From CAZYBG01 sp964645155 (lineage in GTDB: Bacteria > Pseudomonadota > Alphaproteobacteria > Rhodobacterales > Rhodobacteraceae): a stretch of 64,000 bases of DNA. The notes below the pieces were generated by a model, which made no database searches, had not been told where the DNA came from, and worked only from the letters and a program-made list of their open reading frames with translations. This document shows, piece by piece, positions 41,786-50,656 of the stretch (position 1 is its first letter; each line of letters starts with the position of its first letter). The translations under genes were made by a program, and so were the position numbers. The stretch is from assembly GCA_964645155.1 (NCBI GenBank), contig CAZYBG010000005.1, positions 9,467-73,466 on the forward strand, read 5' to 3'.

Positions 41786-44549
41786 GGCGCAGGTCCCCCC
41801 CGAAGCCTGCGAGCTGGAGGGGCATCATCACAGCGGTGCGGACGAGGCGGCGCTGATCGGCCGCCTCGATGCGGCCGCTGCCGGATCGCCCGGTCCCCGC
41901 CAGATCCGCGCCGCGGCGGTCGGCGTGCTGATGGCGCATCGCAGAGCCGAACTCGCGGCGATCGAACACGGGTTCCTGGCCACGCCGCGGTCGGCGCACC
42001 GGACGATCGGCGCCTATGCGGCGCTGACCGACACGCTCGTCAGGGCCGCCTTTCACGTCGCGACGCGCCACCTGCATCCGCTGCCGAACCCGACCGAGGC
42101 CGAACGCCTGGCGGTGCTCGCCGTCGGCGGCTACGGCCGGGCCGAGATGGCGCCGCATTCCGATGTCGATCTGCTGTTCCTCATTCCCTACAAGATGACC
42201 CCCTGGGCCGAGAGCGTCATCGAATCGATGCTCTACATCCTGTGGGACCTGCGGCTGAAGGTCGGCCATGCCAGCCGCACTGTGAAGGAGTGCCTGCGCC
42301 TCGGCCGCGACGACTACACGATCCGCACCGCGCTCCTCGAGAACCGCCATGTCTGCGGCGAGGCCGGGCTCAGCGCCCAGCTCTCCGACCGGCTGTGGCG
42401 CGAGCTGTTCCGCAACACGGGGCCCGACTTTGTCGAGGCAAAGCTCGCCGAGCGGGGCGAGCGGCTGCGCAAGCAGGGCGGCCAGCGCTACGTGCTCGAG
42501 CCGAACGTGAAGGAGGGCAAGGGCGGCCTGCGTGACCTGCAGTCGCTGTTCTGGATCGCCAAGTACCTCCATCGCGTCGACTCCAGCCGTGCGCTCTTGT
42601 CGCTCGGCTTCTTCCGGCCCGAGGAATTCGATGCGTTCGAGCGTGCGGAGGATTTCCTGTGGGCGGTCCGCTGCCATCTTCACCTGATCGCCCGGCGCGC
42701 GGTCGACCAACTCACCTTCGACATGCAGGTCGAGGTGGCACGCCGGATGGGCTATGCCGACGGCGGCGGCCGGCGCGCGGTCGAGCACTTCATGCAGGAC
42801 TACTTCCGCCACGCGACCCGCGTCGGAGAAGTGACCCGGATCTTCCTGACCGCGCTCGAAGCGAGCCATGTCAAGCGGGAACCGGGCCTGCTGGGCCTGC
42901 TGCGGCGCCGGCGCCGCGCCCGGCCGCCCTACCGCATCAACCAGAACCGTCTCGACATCGCCGACGAGCAGGGGTTCCTTGCCGACAAGCTCAACATGAT
43001 CCGGGTTTTCGAGGAGGCGCTGCGAACCGGGGTCCTGCTGCACCCCAACGCGATGCGGCTCATCGCGGCGAACCTGCGCCAGATTGACGACGACGTGCGC
43101 GCCGACCCCGAGGCGCGGCAGATCTTCCTCGACCTGATGCTCGAGCACGGCAACCCCGAGCGTGCGCTGCGCCGGATGAACGAGCTCGGCGTGCTGGCGG
43201 CGTTCATCCCGGAATTCGAGCCGATCGTGGCGATGATGCAGTTCAACATGTATCACAGCTACACGGTGGACGAGCACACCATCCAGTGCATCTCGACGCT
43301 GGCGCAGATCGAGCGGGGCGAACTGGTCGAGGAACTGCCGATCGCCAGCCGGATCCTCAAGAACGGGATCCGCCGCCGTGTCCTCTACGTGGCGCTGCTG
43401 CTGCACGACATCGGCAAGGGCCGGCCCGAAGATCATTCGGTCCTGGGCGCGCAGATCGCTCGGAAGGTCGCGCCGCGCCTCGGGCTCGACCCCGAGGAGT
43501 GCGAGACGGTGGAGTGGCTGGTCCGCTACCATCTGCTGATGTCCGACACCGCGCAGAAGCGCGATGTCTCCGACCCCCGCACCGTCCGCGACTTCGCCAA
43601 GGCGGTGAAGACGCGCCGCCGGCTCGACCTGCTCACCGTCCTGACCGTCTGCGACATCCGCGGCGTCGGTCCGCATACCTGGAACAACTGGAAGGCCATG
43701 CTGCTTCGCAGCCTCTACCGGCAGGCGGCGGACGCGCTCGAGAGCGGGCTCGAGGAACTGAACCGCGGCAAGCTCGAGGACGAGGCGAAGCAGGCACTGC
43801 GCGAGGCCCTGCCGGGCTGGGGCGCGGCCGCGATCGAGGCCGAGACGGCGCGCCACTACGGCCCCTACTGGCAGGGCCTCGACACCGAGACGCAGGCGGT
43901 GTTCGCGCGGCTGCTCCGCGGCCTCGGCGCCGACGAGGTCCGGATCGACCTGCACCCTGACGCCGATCGCGACGCCACGCGCGCCTGCTTCGCGCTGGCG
44001 GATCATCCCGGCATCTTCTCGCGCCTGGCTGGGGCGCTGGCGCTTGCCGGCGCCAATGTGGTGGACGCCCGGACCTATACGTCGAAGGACGGCTATGCGA
44101 CGGCGGTGTTCTGGGTGCAGGACGCCGAGGGCGCCCCCTACGAGGAGGCCCGGCTGCCGCGGCTGCGGCAGACCATCGAGAGGACGCTGCGCGGCGAAGT
44201 CGTCGCGCGCGAGGCACTGAAGTCGAAGGACAAGATCAAGCGGCGCGAGCAGGAGTTCCGCTTCCCGACCTCGATCACCTTCGACAACGAGGGCTCGGAC
44301 ATCTACACCATCATCGAGGTCGATACCCGCGACCGGCCCGGGCTGCTCCACGATCTGACGCGAACGCTTGCCGCGAGCAACATCTACATTGCCTCGGCCG
44401 TCATCGCGACATATGGGGCGCAGGTGGTCGACGCGTTCTATGTCAAGGACATGTTCGGATTGAAGCTGGACAGCAAGGCCAAGCGCGACGCCCTCGAGCG
44501 GAAGTTGCGTGCGGCGATCGAGAAGGGTGCGGAGAGGGCACGCGCCTGA
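41745..44549 (+). CDS. glnD: [Protein-PII] uridylyltransferase/uridylyl-removing enzyme
   Basis: The 934-residue nitrogen sensor uridylylates PII proteins when glutamine is low and removes UMP when it is high. The nucleotidyltransferase motif is GGYGRAEMAPHSDVDLLFL (about 125). The HD domain has LLHDIGKG (about 550). Two C-terminal ACT domains include FALADHPGIFSRLAGALALAG and TRDRPGLLHDLTRTLAASN. The start is uncertain: TTG at 41745 gives the full N-terminus but lies inside the LpoA-like gene. The stop overlaps murJ (TGATG). Confidence 0.95.
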   Translation: MTPPPEASPAPVPEAQVPPEACELEGHHHSGADEAALIGRLDAAAAGSPGPRQIRAAAVGVLMAHRRAELAAIEHGFLATPRSAHRTIGAYAALTDTLVRAAFHVATRHLHPLPNPTEAERLAVLAVGGYGRAEMAPHSDVDLLFLIPYKMTPWAESVIESMLYILWDLRLKVGHASRTVKECLRLGRDDYTIRTALLENRHVCGEAGLSAQLSDRLWRELFRNTGPDFVEAKLAERGERLRKQGGQRYVLEPNVKEGKGGLRDLQSLFWIAKYLHRVDSSRALLSLGFFRPEEFDAFERAEDFLWAVRCHLHLIARRAVDQLTFDMQVEVARRMGYADGGGRRAVEHFMQDYFRHATRVGEVTRIFLTALEASHVKREPGLLGLLRRRRRARPPYRINQNRLDIADEQGFLADKLNMIRVFEEALRTGVLLHPNAMRLIAANLRQIDDDVRADPEARQIFLDLMLEHGNPERALRRMNELGVLAAFIPEFEPIVAMMQFNMYHSYTVDEHTIQCISTLAQIERGELVEELPIASRILKNGIRRRVLYVALLLHDIGKGRPEDHSVLGAQIARKVAPRLGLDPEECETVEWLVRYHLLMSDTAQKRDVSDPRTVRDFAKAVKTRRRLDLLTVLTVCDIRGVGPHTWNNWKAMLLRSLYRQAADALESGLEELNRGKLEDEAKQALREALPGWGAAAIEAETARHYGPYWQGLDTETQAVFARLLRGLGADEVRIDLHPDADRDATRACFALADHPGIFSRLAGALALAGANVVDARTYTSKDGYATAVFWVQDAEGAPYEEARLPRLRQTIERTLRGEVVAREALKSKDKIKRREQEFRFPTSITFDNEGSDIYTIIEVDTRDRPGLLHDLTRTLAASNIYIASAVIATYGAQVVDAFYVKDMFGLKLDSKAKRDALERKLRAAIEKGAERARA

Positions 44550-46096
44550 TGCAGCCGATCAGGCTTGCCCGCGGCTTTCTGACGGTCGGCGCGTGGACGC
44601 TGCTCAGCCGCGTCGTGGGCTTCGCGCGCGACGTGATGATGGCGGCCTATCTCGGCGCAGGCCCCATCGCCGAGGCGTTCCTGATCGCCTTCTCGCTGCC
44701 GAACATGTTCCGCCGCTTTTTCGCGGAAGGCGCGTTCAACATGGCGTTCGTGCCGATGTACGCCAAGAAGCTCGAACGCGGCGAGGACGCGATGGGCTTC
44801 GCGCAGGACGCGTTCAACGGCCTCGCGACCGTGCTTGCCGTCTTCACGCTGGTCGGCACGCTCCTGATGCCCTGGCTGGTGCTGGCGATGGCGAGCGGTT
44901 TTCTGGGCGACGAGCGGTACGACTTTGCCGTCTACTATGGCCGGATCTGCTTTTCCTACATCCTTTTCATCTCGCTCGTCGCGCTGCTCTCGGGCGTGCT
45001 GAACGCACGCGGCCGATTTACCGAGGCGTCCTTCGTGCCGGTGCTGATGAACCTGATGTTCATCGTGGCCATGCTGCTCGCGCACTGGCAGGGCTGGCCG
45101 ATGGGCCGCACGCTGGCCTGGACGGTGCCGCTGACCGGCATCGCGCAGCTCGCCTTCACCTGGGTCTGGGCCCACAAGGCCGGCTTCCGGTTCCATCCGG
45201 CCTGGCCAAGGCTAACGCCCGAGCTGCGGCGCCTCGCCGTGATTGCCGCGCCTGCGGTGCTCGCGGGCGGTGTCGTGCAGGTCAACCTCCTCGTCGGCCG
45301 GCAGGTGGCGAGCTTCACCGAGGGCGCCGTCGCCTGGCTTTCCTATGCCGACCGGCTCTACCAGCTGCCGCTCGGCGTCGTCGGCATCGCCGTCGGCGTG
45401 GTGCTGCTGCCCGACCTTGCGCGCAAGCTCGGGGCCGGCGACACCGCCGGCGGCCGCCATGCGTTCAACCGCGCCGCCGAGTTCTCGCTGATGCTCACGG
45501 TGCCGGCGGCGGTCGCCCTCGTCGCGATCCCCGTGCCGCTCATCTCGGTGCTGTTCGAGCGCGGCGCGTTCGATGCCGACGATACGGTCAACACGGCGCT
45601 CGCGCTGGCTGTCTACGGCCTCGGGCTGCCCGCCTTCGTGCTGCAGAAGGTGCTGCAGCCGGTCTTCTATGCGCGCGAGGATACCCGGCAGCCGTTCCGC
45701 TACGCGATCTGGGCGATGGTCATCAACGCTGTCGTCGCCGTCGGGCTGTCGCCGGTCATCGGGTTCATCGCGGCGGCGCTCGGCACCACGATGGCGGGCT
45801 GGGCGATGGTCTGGCTGCTCTGGCGCGGCTCGCGCGAGATGGGCGAGGCGGTCCGTCTCGACGACCGTGCGCGGCGGCGGCTGCCGCGGATCATCGTCGC
45901 CGCACTGCTGATGGGCGGCGCGCTCTGGGCGCTCAACCTGGCGCTTGGCCCGCTGTTCGGCCGCCAGGGAACCGACAACCTCGCCCTCGTGCTGCTCGTG
46001 GCCGGCGGCATCGCCAGCTACTTCGCGATCGGCCAGCTGATCGGGGCCGTGAGCTTCAAGGAAGTCCTGCGCGTTCTGCGCCGCCGTCAGGCCTGA
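44549..46096 (+). CDS. murJ: Lipid II flippase MurJ
   Basis: The 515-residue MOP-superfamily protein has about 14 membrane helices and flips lipid II across the inner membrane for peptidoglycan synthesis. The hallmark N-terminus is RLARGFLTVGAWTLLSRVVGFARDVMMAAYLG, followed by FSLPNMFRRFFAEGAFNMAFVPMY. VLQPVFYAREDTRQPFRYA is a conserved later motif. ATG overlaps the glnD stop. The last ten bases overlap the convergent rhomboid gene. Confidence 0.96.
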   Translation: MQPIRLARGFLTVGAWTLLSRVVGFARDVMMAAYLGAGPIAEAFLIAFSLPNMFRRFFAEGAFNMAFVPMYAKKLERGEDAMGFAQDAFNGLATVLAVFTLVGTLLMPWLVLAMASGFLGDERYDFAVYYGRICFSYILFISLVALLSGVLNARGRFTEASFVPVLMNLMFIVAMLLAHWQGWPMGRTLAWTVPLTGIAQLAFTWVWAHKAGFRFHPAWPRLTPELRRLAVIAAPAVLAGGVVQVNLLVGRQVASFTEGAVAWLSYADRLYQLPLGVVGIAVGVVLLPDLARKLGAGDTAGGRHAFNRAAEFSLMLTVPAAVALVAIPVPLISVLFERGAFDADDTVNTALALAVYGLGLPAFVLQKVLQPVFYAREDTRQPFRYAIWAMVINAVVAVGLSPVIGFIAAALGTTMAGWAMVWLLWRGSREMGEAVRLDDRARRRLPRIIVAALLMGGALWALNLALGPLFGRQGTDNLALVLLVAGGIASYFAIGQLIGAVSFKEVLRVLRRRQA

Positions 46097-46773
46097 CGCA
46101 GCCGCCGCAGGACCGCGCGCCAGCCGCCCGGGCTGACGACAAACGACAGCAGAAACCCGGCGACGAAGCCCGCGAGATCCGCCACCCAGTCGCTGCCGCC
46201 GCCGAACAGCAGGCCGAAGATCAGCTGGAACCCGAGCAGGAACCCGATCAGCGTGAACGCCTGCGCCCGGTTCGCATTGGCCGCGCCGAGCCGGGTCCAC
46301 AGGATGAAGGTGAACGCGCCGATCAGGCCGTAGGCAGCCGGGAAGCCGCCGAACAGCGGCGCCTCCACCCCGGGCAGTAGGGCGTAGGCGATGCCGCCCG
46401 CGACGGCCGACCCGAAGAACACGGCGAGGACCGCCCACCCGCGGAACACCTCTCCGACGAACTTGCCGAGGGCGAGCAGGAAGACGATGACGAAGAGGGC
46501 GTGGGTGACGCTGCCATGGACGAACGGATAGGCGACCAGCCGGACAAGCTCGGCCGGTGGGGCCTGCCGCGTCTCGATCATCCAGCGCAGCACCTGGCCG
46601 AACATGCCCCAGTCGCGGATCGCGTCGAGCCGCCATCCGATCGCGGCCGGCTCGCCGAGAAGACCGCGCGCCCCGAGGCTGAGCGCCGCCTCGATCGCCG
46701 CGATCGGCAGCGTCAGGAGCCAGACCACGGGCGGCAGCGGGTTGAGCGGCGGGGTGTTGTAGTCGGGGTTCAT
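46087..46773 (-). CDS. Rhomboid family membrane protein lacking catalytic residues
   Basis: The 228-residue protein has about six membrane segments. The rhomboid L1 region is conserved (YPFVHGSVTHALFVIVFLLALGK), and the helix with the catalytic serine is recognisable. However, GxSG is replaced by GGFP (Phe144 at the Ser position) and the catalytic His is Asp199 (VADLAGFVAG). It should therefore be a pseudo-protease, comparable in logic to iRhoms and Derlins. The start ATG at 46773 fits MNPDYNTPPLNPLPPVVWLL; the frame is open further upstream. It overlaps murJ tail to tail. Confidence 0.85.
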   Translation of the reverse strand: MNPDYNTPPLNPLPPVVWLLTLPIAAIEAALSLGARGLLGEPAAIGWRLDAIRDWGMFGQVLRWMIETRQAPPAELVRLVAYPFVHGSVTHALFVIVFLLALGKFVGEVFRGWAVLAVFFGSAVAGGIAYALLPGVEAPLFGGFPAAYGLIGAFTFILWTRLGAANANRAQAFTLIGFLLGFQLIFGLLFGGGSDWVADLAGFVAGFLLSFVVSPGGWRAVLRRLRQA

Positions 46774-46799
46774 CCGGATGGCCTTCGGTTGACGGCGCA

Positions 46800-46823
46800 C
46801 CGGCCCAGCGATAAGCGGGCCGG
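46800..46823. other. Hairpin in the trpS leader / rhomboid-trpS divergent region
   Basis: CCGGCCC and GGGCCGG pair, continued by GC/GC after a one-base A bulge, closing on the loop GATAA. There is no T-run. It ends 29 bases before the trpS start. TTGACG at 46789-46794 with GATAAG at 46810-46815 could be a promoter (15-base spacer) whose -10 falls in the hairpin loop, so this may be a DNA-level coincidence rather than an RNA element. Confidence 0.45.
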
Positions 46824-46852
46824 ACACCGAATTCCAGACGGAGCTGGCGCCG

Positions 46853-47872
46853 TTGGCCGCTTTCATACCCCGCGTGTTCTCCGGCATCCAGCCTTCGGGC
46901 GGGCTGACGCTCGGCAACTACCTCGGCGCGCTTCGCCGGTTCGTCGAGATGCAGGACGAGGGCCGTTTCGAGACGGTCTACTGCATCGTCGATCTGCACG
47001 CGATCACCGTCTGGCAGGAACCCGCGAAGCTGGCTGCGCAGACGCGCGAGGCCGCGGCGGCGTTCATCGCCGCGGGGATCGACCCCGAACGGTCCATCCT
47101 CTTCAACCAGAGCCAGGTCGCCGCCCATGCGCAACTCGCGTGGGTCTTCAACTGCGTCGCCCGGCTCGGCTGGATGAACCGGATGACGCAGTTCAAGGAC
47201 AAGGCCGGAAAGAACGCCGAGAACGCCTCGCTCGGGCTCTATGCCTACCCGTCGCTGATGGCGGCCGACATCCTCGTCTACCATGCGACGCACGTGCCGG
47301 TCGGCGAGGACCAGAAGCAGCACCTGGAGCTTACCCGCGACATCGCCGCGAAGTTCAACCACGACTACGGCGTGGACTTCTTCCCGCTGACCGAGCCGGT
47401 GATCGAGGGCGTGGCGACGCGGGTGATGTCGCTGCGCGACGGCACGAAGAAGATGTCGAAGTCCGACCCCTCGGACATGAGCCGGATCAACCTGACCGAC
47501 GATGCCGACACGATCGCGCAGAAGTTCCGCAAGGCGAAGACCGACCCCGAGCCGCTGCCCGACGGCTATGACGCGCTGAGGACGAGGCCGGAGGCGAAGA
47601 ACCTCGTCGACATCTATGCCGCCCTGTCGGGGCGGGGGACGGACGCGGTGATGGCCGAGGTCGCGGGGATGCAGTTCGGCACGTTCAAGCCGCGCCTCGC
47701 CGACCTTGCGGTATCGGTCCTCGCGCCGATCAGCGCCGAGATGGCGCGGCTTGCCGCAGACCCTGCCGAGATCGACCGCATCCTCGGCCGCGGTGCGGAA
47801 CGCGCGGAGGCGCTCGCGCTGCCGATCCTCGGGCAGGTCTACGATATCGTGGGCATGGTCCGGCGGCGCTGA
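46853..47872 (+). CDS. trpS: Tryptophan--tRNA ligase
   Basis: The 339-residue class I synthetase has the HIGH equivalent in FSGIQPSGGLTLGNYLGAL, the KMSKS loop KKMSKSDPSDMSRINL, and GEDQKQHLELTRDIA. The start is TTG at 46853 behind CGGAG, since no ATG fits the conserved PRVFSGIQPSG start. It diverges from the rhomboid gene. A long untranslated trailer runs to a terminator at 48043. Confidence 0.96.
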   Translation: MAAFIPRVFSGIQPSGGLTLGNYLGALRRFVEMQDEGRFETVYCIVDLHAITVWQEPAKLAAQTREAAAAFIAAGIDPERSILFNQSQVAAHAQLAWVFNCVARLGWMNRMTQFKDKAGKNAENASLGLYAYPSLMAADILVYHATHVPVGEDQKQHLELTRDIAAKFNHDYGVDFFPLTEPVIEGVATRVMSLRDGTKKMSKSDPSDMSRINLTDDADTIAQKFRKAKTDPEPLPDGYDALRTRPEAKNLVDIYAALSGRGTDAVMAEVAGMQFGTFKPRLADLAVSVLAPISAEMARLAADPAEIDRILGRGAERAEALALPILGQVYDIVGMVRRR

Positions 47873-48159
47873 GCCCTGCGTCACGAATCGGATTCAATAA
47901 CCGGCGATAGTTCCGCTGTCGCTTCCCCGGCGGCACAACCGGCGCGGTCGGCCCCTGCCCAACCCCGAGCCAATGGCCGCTGCCCGAAGCGGCCTGACAC
48001 GCGCCCGACCGATGCGATCGGCCATTGTTGCGGCAGATCGTGCGCCCCCGGCCTCCTGGCCGGGGGCGTCTTTGCATGCCGCCGCACAGCATCGGTGCAG
48101 CCGCGCGACTCATCGTCCCTGCAGATTCCGGCTATGGTATCGGCAAAGGAGAGATCGCC
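47873..48159. other. Longest intergenic region of the window (287 bases)
   Basis: The region lies between trpS and the VOC gene. It holds a small palindrome GAATCGGATTC (47885-47895), an inverted repeat CCGAT-GCG-ATCGG (48010-48022) and the terminator at 48043-48068. No open frame looks coding, and I see no convincing promoter for a small RNA, though about 170 transcribed bases lie between the trpS stop and the terminator. The last 30 bases contain the AAAGGAGAG ribosome site of the VOC gene. Confidence 0.6.
48043..48068 (+). terminator. Rho-independent terminator after trpS
   Basis: An eleven-base perfect stem CGCCCCCGGCC / GGCCGGGGGCG has the loop TCCT and is followed by TCTTT. The loop and its flank read CCTCCT, an anti-Shine-Dalgarno-like sequence, as seen in the loops of some alphaproteobacterial small RNAs; that may be chance. 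Confidence 0.75.
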
Positions 48160-48645
48160 ATGTCGTCACCCGTTCATCCCGCCACCCGGATCGGCCATGT
48201 GCACCTCAAGGTTGCCGACCTCGACCGCGCGATCGCGTTCTACGCGGGCGTCCTTGGTTTCGGGATCACGCAGCACTACGGGCAGCAGGCCGCGTTCCTG
48301 TCGGCCGGCAGCTACCACCACCACATCGGCCTCAACACCTGGGAGAGCAAGGGCGGCACGCCGCCCCCGGCGGGCCATACCGGCCTCTACCACACCGCGT
48401 TCCTCTACCCCGACCGCGCGCAACTCGGCAACGCGCTCCGCCGGGTGGTCGAGGCGGGCATCCCGATCGACGGCGCGGCCGACCACGGTGTCTCCGAGGC
48501 GATCTACCTCCGCGATCCCGACGGCAACGGGGTCGAACTCTACCGTGACCGGCCCGAAGCGGACTGGCCGCGCGACGCCGGAGGCAGCCTGCGGATGGTG
48601 AACGCGCCGCTCGACCTCGCTGCGCTCCTCGCCGAGGCCGCCTAG
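48160..48645 (+). CDS. VOC family protein (glyoxalase/extradiol dioxygenase-like)
   Basis: The 161-residue vicinal-oxygen-chelate protein begins IGHVHLKVADLDRAIAFYAGVLGF. It continues with SAGSYHHHIGLNTWESKGG, LYHTAFLYPDRAQLGNALRR, and DPDGNGVELYRDRP. The histidine near the start, the second-half His (YHTAF) and the Glu in VELY are plausible metal ligands. It resembles catechol-2,3-dioxygenase-like members (CatE/YfiE), but the substrate is unknown. Start ATG at 48160 follows a clear AAGGAG. Confidence 0.88.
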   Translation: MSSPVHPATRIGHVHLKVADLDRAIAFYAGVLGFGITQHYGQQAAFLSAGSYHHHIGLNTWESKGGTPPPAGHTGLYHTAFLYPDRAQLGNALRRVVEAGIPIDGAADHGVSEAIYLRDPDGNGVELYRDRPEADWPRDAGGSLRMVNAPLDLAALLAEAA

Positions 48646-48700
48646 GGTGGACCCGACCCGGCCGCCTGCCTAGACTGCCACCCGCAGCGGAGGCAGCGGA

Positions 48701-49561
48701 ATGGCAACGGGCACCAATATACGGACATGGTTCGGCGGCGGCTGGCACTACGGCGACGTCGCGATCATGAGGGCGGCCGACCATGGCGCCTGGCTCGGGA
48801 CGACCGTGTTCGACGGCGCCCGGTTCTTCGACGGCGTCGCGCCCGACCTCGATGCCCATTGCGCGCGCGTCAACCGCTCGGCCGAGGCGCTGATGATCAC
48901 CCCGACCTTCGGCGCCGACCAGATCGTCGCCATCGTGCGCGAGGGCCTCGCGTTCTACCCGAAGGACGCGCCGGTCTACATCCGCCCGATGTACTGGGCG
49001 CTCGACGGCGGCCCCCTCGGCGTCGTGCCCGAGCCCGGCGCGACCGGCTTCGCCGTCTGCCTCGAGGAGATCCCGATGGCCCCGGCCGATGCCACCGTCA
49101 CCCTGACGACGACACGCTTCCGCCGCCCGGTCCTCGAAAGTGCGGTCGTCAACGCCAAGGCCGGCTGCCTCTATCCCAACAACGCAAGGATGCTGGCCGA
49201 GGCGCGGTCGAAGGGCTACGGCAACGCCCTTGTCGCCGACGCGCTGGGCAACGTGGCCGAGAGCGCGACCTCGAACGTGTTCATGGCGCGCGATGGCGAG
49301 GTGTTCACGCCGGTCGCGAACGGCACATTCCTCGCCGGGATCACGCGGGCGCGGCACATCGCAAACCTGCGCGCCGACGGGTACCGCGTGCACGAGACGG
49401 TCCTGACCTTCGATGACTTCCGGGCGGCCGACGAGGTCTTCCTGTCCGGCAACATGTCCAAGGTGACGCCGGTGACCGAGTTCGATGGAACCCACTACCA
49501 GATCGGCCCCGTCACGCGGCGCGCCCGCGAGCTCTACTGGGACTGGGCGTTGTCGGCCTGA
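48701..49561 (+). CDS. ilvE: Branched-chain amino acid aminotransferase-like (class IV)
   Basis: The 286-residue fold-type IV PLP enzyme has TVFDGARFFDG at the substrate loop, Lys153 in NAKAGCLYPN as the PLP lysine and VAESATSNVF as the phosphate/cofactor pocket. Family members transaminate leucine, isoleucine and valine. The length is a little short for classical IlvE, so a related specificity, for example D-amino acid or 4-amino-4-deoxychorismate type, is possible. It is followed four bases later by the four-cysteine membrane protein. Confidence 0.85.
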   Translation: MATGTNIRTWFGGGWHYGDVAIMRAADHGAWLGTTVFDGARFFDGVAPDLDAHCARVNRSAEALMITPTFGADQIVAIVREGLAFYPKDAPVYIRPMYWALDGGPLGVVPEPGATGFAVCLEEIPMAPADATVTLTTTRFRRPVLESAVVNAKAGCLYPNNARMLAEARSKGYGNALVADALGNVAESATSNVFMARDGEVFTPVANGTFLAGITRARHIANLRADGYRVHETVLTFDDFRAADEVFLSGNMSKVTPVTEFDGTHYQIGPVTRRARELYWDWALSA

Positions 49562-49565
49562 TCCG

Positions 49566-50645
49566 ATGCGGCGGCTCGCCCACATCGTGCTGACCGCCGC
49601 CGCGCTCGGCACCGGGGCCGTTGCGCTCTGGATGCTGGGGCAGAACCCCCTTGCGGCCCCGGTGGTGGAACGGTCGACCGCCGAGGTCCGGGTGGCGCTC
49701 GAAAGGGCCATGGCGCGCACCGTCACGCCCGACTGGCTCCTGCCGCGCCTCGGCGAGGCGCTGGCCGCCGACGACCGTGACCGGGTGGAGATGCTGGCTG
49801 GCCTGGCCGGGGCGCACGGCATCGCGCTTCCCGCCGACATCGCGGCGGCCGTCGCCGCCGTTCTGGCGCCACGGCCGTTTTCGGAGCGGGCCTCCGGGTG
49901 CGCCGCCTGCGCGGTGGACATTCACGCCTGCGCCAGCCTGGCGCAGATGGGTGCCTGCGCGCTGCCGTTCGAGATGACCGTCGCCGGCGACGTCAACGCG
50001 CTGCGCCGGCAGGCGACCGCGGCCATCCGCGACGAGCCGGTGGACGAGATCGAGACCGGCCTGGCGCTGGTCGGCATCGGCGCCACGGTGGCAGTGCTGG
50101 CCAGCGGCGGGTCGAGCTACGTCGTGAAGGGCGGCGCGACGCTGGTGCGCGTCGCGCGGCGGATGGGGGCGCTGACGCCGGCCTTCGGCCGCGAGCTGGG
50201 CGATGCCGCCCGGCTGCCGGTCAACTGGGACGCGGTCCTCCTCGCCCGCCCGCTCGACGAGATCACCGATACCGCGCAGCTCGCACGGATCGGCCGCATT
50301 GCCGAGGATTTCGGGACGCTGCGGGCCAACACCTCGACCGCCGAGGCACTGGTGCTGCTGCGCCATGTCGACACCGCGCAGGACGCCCGGCGCCTTGCGC
50401 GGCTGTCCGCGGCCGCGGGGCCGCAGACGCGGGCGACGATCGAGGTCCTCGGCAAGGCCCGCGCGTTCCGCGCCCTCACGCGGGTCACCGACCTTGCGCT
50501 TGCGTTCATCGGTGTCGTGGCGGCGCTCGTCGCGCAGATCGGCTCGCTCGCCCTCTCTCTCGTCCTCGGCCGCCTGCGCCGGCTGACGCGTCCGCGGCGC
50601 CGGTTGCGCCCGCCCGCGCGCCGGGCCATGATCGCAGACCACTAG
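49566..50645 (+). CDS. Hypothetical membrane protein with a four-cysteine cluster
   Basis: I do not recognise this 359-residue protein. It has an N-terminal membrane segment (about 5-25) and an Ala-rich helical region. A cysteine cluster follows at C112, C115, C122 and C131 (spacing 2, 6 and 8). A glycine-rich hydrophobic segment lies near 160-185 and a last membrane helix near 315-340, before a strongly basic tail (RRLTRPRRRLR). The cysteines could bind metal or form disulfides in the periplasm. It lies between the aminotransferase and the universal stress protein on the same strand. Confidence 0.65.
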   Translation: MRRLAHIVLTAAALGTGAVALWMLGQNPLAAPVVERSTAEVRVALERAMARTVTPDWLLPRLGEALAADDRDRVEMLAGLAGAHGIALPADIAAAVAAVLAPRPFSERASGCAACAVDIHACASLAQMGACALPFEMTVAGDVNALRRQATAAIRDEPVDEIETGLALVGIGATVAVLASGGSSYVVKGGATLVRVARRMGALTPAFGRELGDAARLPVNWDAVLLARPLDEITDTAQLARIGRIAEDFGTLRANTSTAEALVLLRHVDTAQDARRLARLSAAAGPQTRATIEVLGKARAFRALTRVTDLALAFIGVVAALVAQIGSLALSLVLGRLRRLTRPRRRLRPPARRAMIADH

Positions 50646-50656
50646 GGGGAACCTCG

